Assembly: GCA_937974175.1 (NCBI GenBank)
Contig: CALJIG010000037.1
Span: 1-64,000, forward strand
Length of the DNA stretch: 64,000 nucleotides
From: an uncultured Ignavibacteria bacterium
GTDB taxonomy: Bacteria > Bacteroidota > Ignavibacteria > Tepidaquicellales > Tepidaquicellaceae
Reading direction: 5' to 3'
The notes below the pieces were generated by a model that worked only from the letters and a program-made list of their open reading frames with translations, did no database searches and was not told the DNA's origin. The position numbers and the translations under genes are program-made. Below, piece by piece: positions 17,966-26,748 of this stretch (positions are counted from its first letter, which is position 1; every line of letters begins with the position of its first letter).

Positions 17966-18736
17966 ATGAAAAACACACTACATAAAGCTATAACAGAAGC
18001 AGGAAAGATATTAAAAGAGAACTTCGAAGGCACATTTAAAATCGAAAGTAAGGATATGATTGCAAATCTCGTAACTGAGATTGATAAAATGTCCGAAACC
18101 AAAATAATTGAAATCATAAAGAACGACTTCCCTCTTCACAATATTTTATCGGAGGAAATTGGCGCACTTACACAGGAGTCAAATTACAAATGGATAATCG
18201 ACCCGATTGATGGAACGATAAATTTTGCTCATGCAATTCCGATAACATGCATCTCTATAGGATTAGAAAAAGACGGTGAAGTTATCATGGGAGCGGTTTA
18301 CAATCCTATGATGAATGAAATGTTCTTTGCTGAAAAAGGACAAGGCGCATATCTTAACGACAAACAAATACACGTATCAAAGGAAGATAACTTTGCAAAG
18401 TCACTGCTTGTTACAGGTTTTCCCTATGACGCAAGCCGCAATAAACATAAGCCGGCAGAAGTATTTAACAGAATAGTTTACGCAGATATTCCTGTTCGCA
18501 GACTCGGCTCAGCAGCACTTGACTTATGCTGGACTGCCATGGGACGCTTCGAAGGATTCTGGGAGTACAATCTCAATGCATGGGATGTAGCCGCAGGATG
18601 TATAATTCTTACTGAAGCGGGCGGAACACTTTCCGACTTCGACGGCAAACCACTCTCAATATACAATAAGGAAATTTTAGCTACTAACGGATTGATACAT
18701 GAAGAGCTAAGGAAGATTATAAAAGACGAAAAGTAA
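17966..18736 (+). CDS. Inositol monophosphatase family protein (SuhB-like)
   Basis: The 256-residue protein has both signatures of the Mg-dependent inositol phosphatase superfamily: WIIDPIDGTINFAH (about 76-89) and NAWDVAAGCIILTEAGG (about 204-220). The metal ligand region SEEIGA lies near 57-62. It removes phosphate from inositol-1-phosphate or related sugar phosphates such as 3'-phosphoadenosine compounds; the true substrate is not decidable. It is last in the plus-strand chain and converges on ribH with a four-base gap. Confidence 0.92.
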   Translation: MKNTLHKAITEAGKILKENFEGTFKIESKDMIANLVTEIDKMSETKIIEIIKNDFPLHNILSEEIGALTQESNYKWIIDPIDGTINFAHAIPITCISIGLEKDGEVIMGAVYNPMMNEMFFAEKGQGAYLNDKQIHVSKEDNFAKSLLVTGFPYDASRNKHKPAEVFNRIVYADIPVRRLGSAALDLCWTAMGRFEGFWEYNLNAWDVAAGCIILTEAGGTLSDFDGKPLSIYNKEILATNGLIHEELRKIIKDEK

Positions 18737-18740
18737 TAAA

Positions 18741-19184
18741 TTAATTTATACTTTCGCTTAGTTCTAATATTTCTATAACTGCAGAGGCGGCTTCATAGCC
18801 TTTGTTATCTTTTCCTTCAAGACTTCTTTCGTAAGCCTGCTGGGGAGTAAGAGTTGTCAGCACTCCGAAGCCTATCGGAATTTCAAAATCAACGGACAAA
18901 TTCATAAGCGTATGTGATAGCGGTTCGCAGATGTATTCAAAGTGAGCAGTTTCGCCTTTTATTACACAGCCAAGCGTTACAATCCCATCATACTTTGTAA
19001 GGTTGCAAAGTTTTTTTACAATCAGCGGAATTTCATAGGCGCCGGGCACAAAAAACACATCAATATTTTTTTCATCAAAGCCTTTTTCTTCAAGTGCAAG
19101 CTTTGCGCCTTTCAGCAGAGCCGTTATTATCGGCTCATTATATTTGCTGATTACAATTCCTATTTTCTTATTTGAAAAGTCCAT
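18741..19184 (-). CDS. ribH: 6,7-dimethyl-8-ribityllumazine synthase
   Basis: RibH makes lumazine, the penultimate step of riboflavin synthesis, and usually forms a 60-mer capsid or pentamers. The 147-residue protein has the expected blocks: FVPGAYEIPLIVKKL (about 45-59), GCVIKGETAHFEYI (about 73-86) and PIGFGVLTTLT. The catalytic His is in AHFEY. It lies 18 bp after the PHP gene on the same strand; no other riboflavin gene is in the window. Confidence 0.96.
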   Translation of the reverse strand: MDFSNKKIGIVISKYNEPIITALLKGAKLALEEKGFDEKNIDVFFVPGAYEIPLIVKKLCNLTKYDGIVTLGCVIKGETAHFEYICEPLSHTLMNLSVDFEIPIGFGVLTTLTPQQAYERSLEGKDNKGYEAASAVIEILELSESIN

Positions 19185-19202
19185 TTAAAAATTCATGTTC
19201 AA

Positions 19203-20039
19203 TTATATTGCGAGTTGTTTTTTAGGAAGCATCGCTCTCATTCTTTCAACTTCTTTTTCGGAGATATAATATTTTCCCATGTTACCGGCATCATTTTTTC
19301 TGCCGCCGTGAAAATCAGAGCCGCCTGATGTCAGCAGATTATGTTTCACTGCTATTTCTTTAAACTTCTTTACTTCATTTGTATTATGTGAAGGGTGCAC
19401 TACTTCAATGCCGTCCAGTCCTGCGGCCTTAAAAATCTTTATCTCTTCTTCGTTAAAATACTTTGCAGGGTGTGCAAGAAACGACAATCCACCTGCTTCC
19501 TTTATTACTTTAAAAACTCTATCATAGTTTGGTCGCACTTTTTTTACATCGGCAATTTTATCATCACCTATGTATTTTGAAAAAGCGTCGAAGAAGCTTT
19601 TCACAAAACCCTGCTTCACTAATGCGTTTGCAATGTGAGGTCTTCCGATTGAAACCGTCGTTTTCAAATCCTCTTTGGCATCGTCATATGTAATTGTACT
19701 GCCGAGCTCATTAAGCTTAGCTATAATTTTCTTTATCCGTAATATGCGTTCCTCCTGAATTTCAGTCAGAAGCTCTTTCATCACAGGAGCATTCGGGTCG
19801 ATGAAATAGCCGAGGATATGCATTTCGCGGTTCATGTATTCGCCGCTGATTTCAACTCCGGGAATGACTTCGATGTCTTCTTTAAGTCCCGTGCGGATAG
19901 CCTCTTTCAGTCCGCCGATATTATCGTGGTCAGTGATGCTGATAATTTTCGTACCGGTTTTCTGGATTTTCTTAACTATTTCAAAAGGCGAGAAGAAGCC
20001 GTCGGAGTAGTAAGTATGTAGGTGCAGGTCAACTTTCAT
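19203..20039 (-). CDS. PHP-domain phosphoesterase (RNase AM/YciV-like)
   Basis: The 278-residue PHP domain carries the metal motifs DLHLHTYYSDG (4-14), TDHDNIGG (36-43), a GVEISGEY block, FLAHPAKY and GGSDFHG. This set matches the TrpH/YciV family, whose studied members are 5'-3' exoribonucleases or 3',5'-nucleotide phosphatases. It is predicted to be soluble. It probably forms a two-gene operon with ribH and is transcribed away from the repeat island at 20040. Confidence 0.9.
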   Translation of the reverse strand: MKVDLHLHTYYSDGFFSPFEIVKKIQKTGTKIISITDHDNIGGLKEAIRTGLKEDIEVIPGVEISGEYMNREMHILGYFIDPNAPVMKELLTEIQEERILRIKKIIAKLNELGSTITYDDAKEDLKTTVSIGRPHIANALVKQGFVKSFFDAFSKYIGDDKIADVKKVRPNYDRVFKVIKEAGGLSFLAHPAKYFNEEEIKIFKAAGLDGIEVVHPSHNTNEVKKFKEIAVKHNLLTSGGSDFHGGRKNDAGNMGKYYISEKEVERMRAMLPKKQLAI

Positions 20040-20302
20040 TTATCAAATGTACAACATAGCTGAATTGAGTTTCTTTAAAAAGTCACTTTTAGTTCAATTA
20101 CGAATTTCGAGTTACGAATGTTCGAAATCCGTCATTGCTGAATTCCGGTGTTGAAAAAACAACAACGGGAATTTAGAAAATTCGTCAGTGACGGATTTTT
20201 GACGGATTTCTGCAAAATAAGGAATTAGTCTTCCGTCATAAAAACACTAAAGCACAAAATTTCACAAATGTCACATTGTAACATAATTGTCACATTTTAA
20301 TT

Positions 20303-20340
20303 TAGTATTGTCATTCCCGCGAAGGCGGGAATCCAATCAA
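20303..20340. repeat. tattgtcattcccgc hairpin repeat
   Basis: tattgtcattcccgcgaagg continues cgggaatccaatc, with ttcccgc/gcgggaa as the stem. The same family appears inverted near 23935-23972 (ggatcccgcatcaagtgcgg) and, diverged, at 75-100 and 203-228. Confidence 0.8.
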
Positions 20341-20465
20341 ATTGATTATGCGACCTCCCCCTAATCCCCATCCTTCGTAAGTTATTAATTATCAAATCCC
20401 GCTTTAGCGGGAGAGGGGGCATGTTCAGCAAAGTTATAGGGTGGCATTATTGTCACATTTTCCCT

Positions 20466-20597
20466 CAAACACCCCTCCCGACTTCGTCGGACTCCCCTCA
20501 AGGGGAGAATTTGGTTCATCTTATCTCTATGTGTTTCTGAAAACCCAAATTCCTCCCTTGAGGGAGGTGGCTCGCCGAAGGCGAGGTGGTGCGTGTT
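20466..20597. repeat. Two halves of the 6371-type palindromic repeat, in reversed order
   Basis: The half at 20466-20508 (caaacacccctcccgact, ending cccctcaaggggag) matches the right half of 6371-6462. The half at 20552-20597 (cctcccttgagggaggtggc, then tcgccgaaggcgag) matches its left half. They are spaced by about 43 bp instead of lying back to back. Confidence 0.85.
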
Positions 20598-20639
20598 CGC
20601 CGGATTGTCACATTATTGTCACATTTTATTTATGTCACT

Positions 20640-20669
20640 GACCTGACAGGATTAAAAACCTGTCAGGTC
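20640..20669. repeat. gacctgacagg inverted repeat, copy 2
   Basis: gacctgacagg and cctgtcaggtc flank the same loop (attaaaaa region) as the copy at 504-535, so the two are near-identical over about 30 bp. Confidence 0.85.
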
Positions 20670-20717
20670 TTCAGTTATAATTTACATCAATTGAAAATAA
20701 AACGGAAGAGTGGTCTG

Positions 20718-20802
20718 CCTATTACTACTAATAGGTAGATTTATTATTTTATGCCTTGATGTGTTTTGAAAGTAATGGAAGAGAGTTTTACCTATTAGTA
20801 GG
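20718..20802. repeat. cctattagtag inverted motif pair
   Basis: ctactaatagg at 20725-20735 is the reverse complement of cctattagtag at 20791-20801, with 55 bp between them. The left copy also forms a local hairpin, cctatta-ctac-taatagg (20718-20735). A single direct copy lies at 591-602 after the other acctgacagg hairpin. The motif could be a protein-binding site upstream of the gene at 20865 or part of the mobile repeat. Confidence 0.55.
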
Positions 20803-20864
20803 AATAGGAAATAATTTAGGTTCATTGTTTAAATAAATCTATTTAATTTATATAAAACAAAATA

Positions 20865-22562
20865 ATGACTTTCTCCAGATACATTACCTTATCAGATATT
20901 GACATATTTAATGATTACCAATCAGTGGACTTGGATAAATTGCTTGGACATATTCCTAAAGAATTTTTAATTAACTTCACTTCAAATTTAAGTTATAGAA
21001 TGTTGTATAGAACGGGAAGTTTTGATATTGATAACGACATTTTTTTGAAATTATTTGAATTTGAGGGTGTATATGTTAAACATTTGGCAAAGATTTTTAA
21101 TAAAATTCAAGAAGAAGACGGATTTAAAAGAATAATTTTGTTTACCCCTATAGCAAATTTAAAAATTCAACAATTTGCAATACTTAAGGGGAATGAAAAT
21201 CAAAGAAAAACTACCCCAAATGACTACATAAATTTATTTAAAGCGTACTTATTTTTAAATGAGCAATATAGTTTTAAGTCAGATAAAATTACAGAGTATA
21301 CACAAAATAAGGATGACAATCAGATATTATTAACCTATTATTTAACTCTATTTTTTTATCAATTAGAATTTCTAAACCCTGCAAAAGATTATTTTATTCA
21401 AATTTTCAAAGCAATATTGTTTTTTAAATTTGCTGAATCATCAGAATTAGAGCCTTTTTTAAAAACATTTCTTGAAGAAAGAGGGTATGATACCTGGCAA
21501 TCATTTATAAAAAACGTTGCAAGTGTTTTTTTGAGACAATTTAATATGGAAGATTATGTGAGTTATAAAGACTCAAAATATATAATCCAAGTTGACCCTA
21601 AGTCAACAAGAGAACTAACTTTACTAAATGGGTTAGATATAGTGAAATCAAAAAAGAGTACATTTGATGTTAATGATAACGATTTTAAAATACTAAGGAA
21701 GTACCCTTTATTCAAAATTAAAGAGGATCAATTTATTTTCTTAAATCTAAAATTTTTTTTAGACAAATTATTTAATAGCTTACAGTTTGATTTTTACGAT
21801 ATACTTAAGAGGAAAGATAAAAATTTAACATTACCACTTTTTAGAACAAATTATTACTCACAGAAATTCGTTGAAGAATATTTATTAAATTATATTTTAT
21901 TCGAAGCATTTAAAAATAAGTTTAAAGTATTTAAAAGTAAAAACTTTAAAGGGTTTGAATGTTCAGATTTTTATTTGATACATTTCAACAATTTAATTTT
22001 AATAGAATGTAAGGATATAATAATAAGCGCAGAGGTTAAAAATTCGCAAGACCCAAAAGCAATTTATGAATATATAAAAAGTAGATTAATTGAAGATGCC
22101 GGTGTACACCAACTAATTAAAACAATAATAAAAATCGATGAGGGGAAGTCTAAACAGGATGCAATAGACGATGTCCAATCTAAATATGAAAAAATAGTTG
22201 TTTTCCCTATAATAGTATATACAGATAGGACACTGGATATCAATGGTGTTAATTTTTATCTTAATTCTATTTTTGAAGATGAATTAAGCAAAATCTCGCT
22301 TAAAAAAGTTGAAGTGAAAAAATTAATTCTAATAAATATAAATTTTTTGGTTGAATACATTGATGTTCTCAAAGTAAAAAACTTTGATTTTTTAATGTAT
22401 TTAAAAGAATATGACAAATATTTAAACAAAATATCTTATGAAACATATGACTTTAATTCATTTGTAAGCAGTAAATTAATAAAAAAACTAAAAAGTCAAC
22501 ATAGTAAAGCAACGATAATAAAAGAATTCTGGAAAAATAATGATATTAAAATTGATTATTAA
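20865..22562 (+). CDS. Unrecognised protein with PD-(D/E)XK nuclease signature
   Basis: The 565-residue protein is rich in Phe, Ile, Lys and Asn, and its codons are markedly more AT-biased than in neighbouring ddl, which suggests recent acquisition. It has no signal peptide or membrane segment. Residues 330-425 carry a restriction-endonuclease-like core. E337 lies in a helix (KFVEEYLLNYILFEAF), D368 begins the strand CSDFYLI, E381 and K383 form the ILIECKD strand end, and Q416 lies in the following helix (GVHQLIKTI), as in NERD- and Mrr-type nucleases. The first about 320 residues are helical and not recognised; a sensor or partner-binding role is inference. It stands alone behind a repeat island. 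A single-gene defence or mobile-element nuclease is possible; confidence in the nuclease fold is moderate. Confidence 0.6.
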   Translation: MTFSRYITLSDIDIFNDYQSVDLDKLLGHIPKEFLINFTSNLSYRMLYRTGSFDIDNDIFLKLFEFEGVYVKHLAKIFNKIQEEDGFKRIILFTPIANLKIQQFAILKGNENQRKTTPNDYINLFKAYLFLNEQYSFKSDKITEYTQNKDDNQILLTYYLTLFFYQLEFLNPAKDYFIQIFKAILFFKFAESSELEPFLKTFLEERGYDTWQSFIKNVASVFLRQFNMEDYVSYKDSKYIIQVDPKSTRELTLLNGLDIVKSKKSTFDVNDNDFKILRKYPLFKIKEDQFIFLNLKFFLDKLFNSLQFDFYDILKRKDKNLTLPLFRTNYYSQKFVEEYLLNYILFEAFKNKFKVFKSKNFKGFECSDFYLIHFNNLILIECKDIIISAEVKNSQDPKAIYEYIKSRLIEDAGVHQLIKTIIKIDEGKSKQDAIDDVQSKYEKIVVFPIIVYTDRTLDINGVNFYLNSIFEDELSKISLKKVEVKKLILININFLVEYIDVLKVKNFDFLMYLKEYDKYLNKISYETYDFNSFVSSKLIKKLKSQHSKATIIKEFWKNNDIKIDY

Positions 22563-22628
22563 ACTCCCCTTTTCTTCATTTAATTATTGATTATTTTTAA
22601 GTAAATTCAATCTTTTATATCCAAAATA

Positions 22629-23672
22629 TTGAACATAATTCTTATAACGGGAGGACCGTCTGCCGAGCGCGATGTTGCCCTCTCTTCCAGCAGAAGTATA
22701 TTAAAATCCCTGCGCGAGCTTGGGCATAACGTAAAAGTTATTGACCCCGTCTATGGCGATGAAACTGTAAGCGAAGAAAAAATTTTTGAAGATAAAGTCA
22801 GCGGTGAATATCCTTCTGCAGAAAAACTTCTTGAAATAAGACGAACTGCCGACAGGAATATTTTACGATGCTTTAACTCTGATTTGTTTAACGACACAGA
22901 TTTTGTTTTTCTCGGACTTCATGGAAAATTCGGTGAGGACGGAAAGATACAGTCGCTGTTAGACTTGCGTCACATGAAATATACAGGCTCTGATTATTTT
23001 GCATCAGCGCTGGCATTTAATAAAGAAGTCGCGAAGGTAATTTTTTGCAATAATAATATCCCAACTCCGAGATGGATGTTTTCTCTCTCAAAGGAGGAAG
23101 CATTGAGCGAAGAATTTTTAAAGAAGATTCATAAACAATTAGCTTTTCCTATCGTAGTTAAACCTGATGATGACGGCAGCAGTGTAGGTATTACAATTTT
23201 AAAAGATGAAAATGATTACGCCGAGTATTCAAAGGCAGTACAGCTTGCTTTTAATTACTCGAGGAAAGTCCTTTTTGAAAAATACATAGAGGGAAAAGAG
23301 TTAACGGTATCTATACTGGGCGATGAAGCATATCCCGTGATTGAAATAAGACCTAAGGATGGAATCTATGACTACGAGCACAAGTACACAAAGGGAATGA
23401 CGGAATATTTTTGCCCTGCAGAGATGACGGAAGCGGATACAAAAAAAATTCAGGAGCTTGCCTTAAAAGCGCATAGTGCATTGGGATGCAAAGTTTATTC
23501 GAGAGTGGATTTTCTGCAATCGAATTACGATAAAGAGTTTTACTGCTTAGAGGTAAATACATTGCCGGGAATGACGGAGACATCACTTGTTCCGAAATCT
23601 GCAAAGGCAATGGGTATGGATTTTACGCAGTTGATTGATAAGCTTATTCAGTTATCGATGGAGAAGTATTAG
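22629..23672 (+). CDS. ddl: D-alanine--D-alanine ligase
   Basis: Ddl joins two D-alanines with ATP for peptidoglycan precursors in the cytoplasm. The 347-residue ATP-grasp protein begins ITGGPSAERDVALSSSRSI. It has LHGKFGEDGKIQSLLD (about 98-113), YTGSDYFASALAFNKE, KPDDDGSSVGI (about 183-193), KELTVSILG and EVNTLPGMTETSLVPK. The start is TTG at 22629, which fits the family N-terminus exactly; no in-frame ATG lies nearby upstream. Repeats flank it downstream. Confidence 0.96.
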   Translation: MNIILITGGPSAERDVALSSSRSILKSLRELGHNVKVIDPVYGDETVSEEKIFEDKVSGEYPSAEKLLEIRRTADRNILRCFNSDLFNDTDFVFLGLHGKFGEDGKIQSLLDLRHMKYTGSDYFASALAFNKEVAKVIFCNNNIPTPRWMFSLSKEEALSEEFLKKIHKQLAFPIVVKPDDDGSSVGITILKDENDYAEYSKAVQLAFNYSRKVLFEKYIEGKELTVSILGDEAYPVIEIRPKDGIYDYEHKYTKGMTEYFCPAEMTEADTKKIQELALKAHSALGCKVYSRVDFLQSNYDKEFYCLEVNTLPGMTETSLVPKSAKAMGMDFTQLIDKLIQLSMEKY

Positions 23673-24003
23673 AGATTTTTCTTGTACTCCGTCCTAAACT
23701 CCGTTTGGGACGGAAACAGTTTGTGAAACTCCGTTTCACGTTTATGGCGAAACAGAGTTTCGCACACAATGCTTTCCCAAACAGAGTTTGGGAAAAAGAA
23801 CAACGCGAGTTCCCCCTCCTTACTAAGGAGGGGGATTAAGGGGGAGGTTAAGGAGTGAGAGCAAATTTAATTTATTCTTCCCATTAACCCCTCCCTAGCC
23901 CTCCCCTTAGTAAGGAGAGGAAAAAAAGACGTTTGATTGGATCCCGCATCAAGTGCGGGATGACAATACGGTTGTTAAATAAATCTTCTTAAATAATCTT
24001 CTT
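23673..24003. repeat. Cluster of three dispersed repeat types
   Basis: This 331-bp gap holds no gene. At 23697-23790 there are four near-palindromic copies of aaac(tccg/agag)ttt-type units. The segment at 23812-23851 (ccccctccttactaaggagg, then ggg) is mirrored by its reverse complement at 23884-23921 (ccctccccttagtaaggaga). At 23935-23972 lies an inverted copy of the tattgtcatcccgc hairpin. The ccccctcctta family recurs at 25493-25518. Confidence 0.8.
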
Positions 24004-24354
24004 ATGGAAACTAAACCGCAAAGGGATGGCAAGAGCGATGGTTTGCTAAAAATCGTCCTGAGGTTTATAAAGTACAACAAGAAAGTTGTTTTGTTCGTAA
24101 TAGTGCTTACAGGGTTAATTGTCTTTGCATCGGTCGGGAATAAAGGACTGATTTCCAGAATAAAAATGGAGAGCGAAAGAAAAGACCTTGAAGAACAATT
24201 AAAGGCAGAGCAGATGAAGACAAAGGAATTGCAAAAAGATATTGAAGAATTAAAAAGTTCCGATAAAAAAATTGAACAGACTGCCCGTGAAAAATACGGC
24301 ATGACTAAAGAGAATGAAACAATCTACAAAATTTTAATAGACAGCACTAAATGA
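24004..24354 (+). CDS. FtsB/DivIC-like septum-formation protein
   Basis: The 116-residue bitopic protein has a basic N-terminus, one membrane helix (VVLFVIVLTGLIVFASV, about 30-46) and a periplasmic coiled coil (about 58-95). It ends with the family block IEQTAREKYGMTKENETIY. In the family this pattern belongs to the division-site FtsBLQ/DivIC complex. Its stop overlaps the start of the M42 peptidase gene as ATGA, so the two are translationally coupled. Confidence 0.85.
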   Translation: METKPQRDGKSDGLLKIVLRFIKYNKKVVLFVIVLTGLIVFASVGNKGLISRIKMESERKDLEEQLKAEQMKTKELQKDIEELKSSDKKIEQTAREKYGMTKENETIYKILIDSTK

Positions 24355-25361
24355 AAAATGTTGTAAGCACTTTAAAAGAAATTCTGGCAGTTCATTCTCC
24401 CACAGGCTATACAATTGAAGTTATAAATTATATTGAATCGCTTTTCAAAGGTTCAAAGCTGCATATTACAAAGACCAATAAAGGCGCATTGCTTGTATCG
24501 CTTAGCGAAAATCCTGAGCTTGTTGTAACAGGGCATATCGATACGCTTGGCGCGATGGTAAAAGAAGTTAAAGGCGACGGTACTCTGGAAATTACAGAAC
24601 TTGGAAGTTATCCGTTGAATTCGTTTGAAGGCGAATATGTTACGATAAGGAACAGCAAGGGGAAATTGTTCAGAGGCACTTTTCTTTTAAATAATCCTGC
24701 GGCTCACGTGAACAGAAATGTTCAGTCGGAGAAAAGAGAGCTGGATAAAATGTCAGTAAGAATTGATGCATTGGTATATAGTGATGAAGACGTAAGGAAG
24801 CTCGGCATTGAAGTCGGTGATTTTATTTTTTATGATACAAGATTTGAAACAACTGATACAGGATTTGTGAAGTCAAGATTTCTTGATGATAAAGCATGCG
24901 CAGCAGTGATGATTGAATTGATCAAAGAATATTCAAAGTCAGGCAAAGCAAAAAATGTAGGATTTTATTTTTCTAATTATGAAGAGGTCGGTCACGGCTC
25001 AAGCACAGGATTTCCTGCTTCAGTAAAAGAGCTTCTTGTACTTGATATGGCAGTTGTAGGTAACGGATGCACGGGAAGAGAAGATGCAGTTTCGATTTGT
25101 GTGAAAGATTCATCGGGTCCGTATGATTTTACTGTGAATGAAAAGCTTCGCAAACTTGCAGAGAAAAATAAAATTAATTACGTGATAGATATATATCCTT
25201 ACTACGGCTCGGACGGAAGCGCAGCAGTGCGTTCCGGCTATGATGTAAGAGTAGGGCTGATCGGTCCGGGAGTATCTGCTTCACACGGAGTTGAACGAAC
25301 TCACGAAAAAGGACTTGAGGCAACATACAAACTAACAAAAGCATATATAGAAAATTTTTAA
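24351..25361 (+). CDS. M42-family metallopeptidase
   Basis: The 336-residue cytoplasmic aminopeptidase-like protein has the M42 set of residues. These are TGHIDTLGAMVKEV (first metal His, about 60-73), LDDKACAAVM (bridging Asp), NYEEVGHGSS (catalytic and metal Glu), VLDMAVVG and SASHGVERTHEKG (last His). M42 enzymes are tetrahedral aminopeptidases that trim peptides; older annotations call them endoglucanase M. It overlaps the FtsB-like gene upstream by four bases and is followed by a terminator. Confidence 0.92.
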   Translation: MKNVVSTLKEILAVHSPTGYTIEVINYIESLFKGSKLHITKTNKGALLVSLSENPELVVTGHIDTLGAMVKEVKGDGTLEITELGSYPLNSFEGEYVTIRNSKGKLFRGTFLLNNPAAHVNRNVQSEKRELDKMSVRIDALVYSDEDVRKLGIEVGDFIFYDTRFETTDTGFVKSRFLDDKACAAVMIELIKEYSKSGKAKNVGFYFSNYEEVGHGSSTGFPASVKELLVLDMAVVGNGCTGREDAVSICVKDSSGPYDFTVNEKLRKLAEKNKINYVIDIYPYYGSDGSAAVRSGYDVRVGLIGPGVSASHGVERTHEKGLEATYKLTKAYIENF

Positions 25362-25382
25362 AAGTTTTTCCACATTAAATTC

Positions 25383-25430
25383 AGATGACTCACCTTTATT
25401 AGTTAATAGAAGGCCTGTCATCTTTTTTTA
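25383..25430 (+). terminator. Rho-independent terminator after M42 gene
   Basis: agatgac (25383-25389) pairs with gtcatct (25417-25423), followed by a run of T. It lies 21 bp after the peptidase stop codon. The loop is about 27 bases. Confidence 0.65.
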
Positions 25431-25483
25431 TATAAATAGCTATGCTTAGATATACCTCCTTAGCAGGAATTTTATAAAGTTAA

Positions 25484-25520
25484 CCACCCCCAACCCCCTC
25501 CTTATTAAGGAGGGGGCAAA
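25484..25520. repeat. ccccctccttattaagg repeat copy
   Basis: aaccccctccttattaagga followed by gggggc is a near-perfect palindrome of the same family as 23812-23834 and 23901-23919. It lies 31 bp upstream of trpS. Confidence 0.75.
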
Positions 25521-25550
25521 GGTGAAATTATTAGCAGTAAATTATTTTTT

Positions 25551-26552
25551 ATGTCTGAACAAAAGAAAAAAATTATACTTTCGGGAATGAGGCCTACGGG
25601 CAAGCTTCATATAGGGCACTATGTAGGCGCGCTTGAAAACTGGATCGACCTGCAGAATGATTATCAGAACTACCATCTGATAGCTGATTATCACACTCTG
25701 ACGACTTCGCTGGATACTGCGAATGTTTATAAAGATTCGATTGATATGGTCATTGACTGGATTGCATGCGGAATTGACCCGGAAAAGTCCCCTATTTTCA
25801 GACAGTCAAAAATAAAACAGCATACAGAGCTGCATCTTATTTTCTCTATGCTGATTACTACTGCAAGATTAGAAAAAAATCCTACAGTGAAGGAGCAGGT
25901 TAGAGATTTAAATGTACAAAGCATTACATACGGACATCTCGGCTATCCTGTATTACAATCGGCAGATATTTTATTATATAAAGGTGATGCAGTGCCGGTT
26001 GGTGAAGACCAGGTGCCGCATGTAGAAATTACGAGACACATTGCTGAACATTTCAATCAGGCATTTGATTTAAACGGAAAGAAAATTTTTCCAATACCTG
26101 AACCTAAGATAACAAAATTCGCAAGGCTGCCCGGTCTTGACGGCAAGGCAAAGATGAGCAAGTCGCTTGGCAACGGAATTTTACTTTCAGATGCACAGGA
26201 TGAAATAAGAGCGAAGATGAAGAAGGCATTTACTGACCCTGCAAAGCTAAGAAAAGGCGACCCGGGAAATCCGGATATATGTTTAGTTTACCTTTATCAT
26301 CAGAAATTTAATCCCGAGGAAGAGCCTGAAATAAGAGAAGGCTGCAAGAGCGGAACTTTAGGCTGTTTTGATTGTAAAATGAAGTGTGCAGATAAGATAG
26401 CAGGGCATTTCGCACCTGTAAGAGAAAAAAGAGCAGAACTTGAGAAAGATCTAAGCAAAGTACTTGAAATAGTTGAAGACGGTGAAACGAGGGCAAGAAA
26501 AGTCGCAGAAGAAACGATGATTGAAGTACGGGAAGCTATGAAATTCGGGTAA
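25551..26552 (+). CDS. trpS: Tryptophanyl-tRNA synthetase, likely Fe-S type
   Basis: TrpRS charges tRNA-Trp with tryptophan using ATP. The 333-residue class I enzyme has HIGH at 20-23 and KMSKS at 201-205. A Cys cluster follows: C244, C265, C272, C275 (C-x20-C-x6-C-x2-C), with an extra C279. The x6 and x2 spacings match the [4Fe-4S]-binding motif described in Thermotoga maritima TrpRS; the first spacing is 20 instead of 22. A tRNA-anticodon-related Fe-S cluster is therefore likely. The stop codon is followed almost at once by an aatcactgatt repeat arm. Confidence 0.95.
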   Translation: MSEQKKKIILSGMRPTGKLHIGHYVGALENWIDLQNDYQNYHLIADYHTLTTSLDTANVYKDSIDMVIDWIACGIDPEKSPIFRQSKIKQHTELHLIFSMLITTARLEKNPTVKEQVRDLNVQSITYGHLGYPVLQSADILLYKGDAVPVGEDQVPHVEITRHIAEHFNQAFDLNGKKIFPIPEPKITKFARLPGLDGKAKMSKSLGNGILLSDAQDEIRAKMKKAFTDPAKLRKGDPGNPDICLVYLYHQKFNPEEEPEIREGCKSGTLGCFDCKMKCADKIAGHFAPVREKRAELEKDLSKVLEIVEDGETRARKVAEETMIEVREAMKFG

Positions 26553-26554
26553 CT

Positions 26555-26602
26555 GATTAAATCACTGATTACATTGATTAATTCTGATTTAAATGATTTG
26601 AT
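26555..26602. repeat. aatcactgatt-family repeat, single arm
   Basis: aaatcactgattacattgat, then taattctgatttaaatgatt, matches the reverse complement of the right arm at 33782-33818. It starts a few bases after the trpS stop. The opposite arm is missing or decayed. The following 140 bp up to uppS hold no gene and must contain its promoter. Confidence 0.7.
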
Positions 26603-26748
26603 ATTATTGTCAGAATGATTAAGATATTTTTGACGGCTAATATCCCTTTTTGTTGTATTTGAGACGTTATTTACAGATTTCTGTTTACATTGTAATTTGA
26701 TTTACTATAAGCAATATTTGTTATTCCGCAGAAAATTTCCTTTAAAAA

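Larger units (their letters stand above)
20040..20864. other. 825-bp repeat island between PHP gene and nuclease-like gene
   Basis: No coding sequence is evident. From left to right it holds cgtcagtgacgg and tgacggatt near-palindromes (20180-20215), linker copies (20281, 20444, 20611) and a cccgcgaaggcggg hairpin near 20317. Next are the ccccctaatcccc/cccgctttagcggg stretch, the two halves of the 6371-type repeat, the acctgacagg hairpin and the cctattagtag motifs. The last about 60 bp, AT-rich, should hold the promoter of the gene at 20865. Three of the repeat families also occur in the island at 1-616. Confidence 0.75.

Noticed and set aside
20441..20641. 66-codon plus-strand ORF in the repeat island
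   Set aside because: It consists wholly of dispersed repeats and linker motifs.
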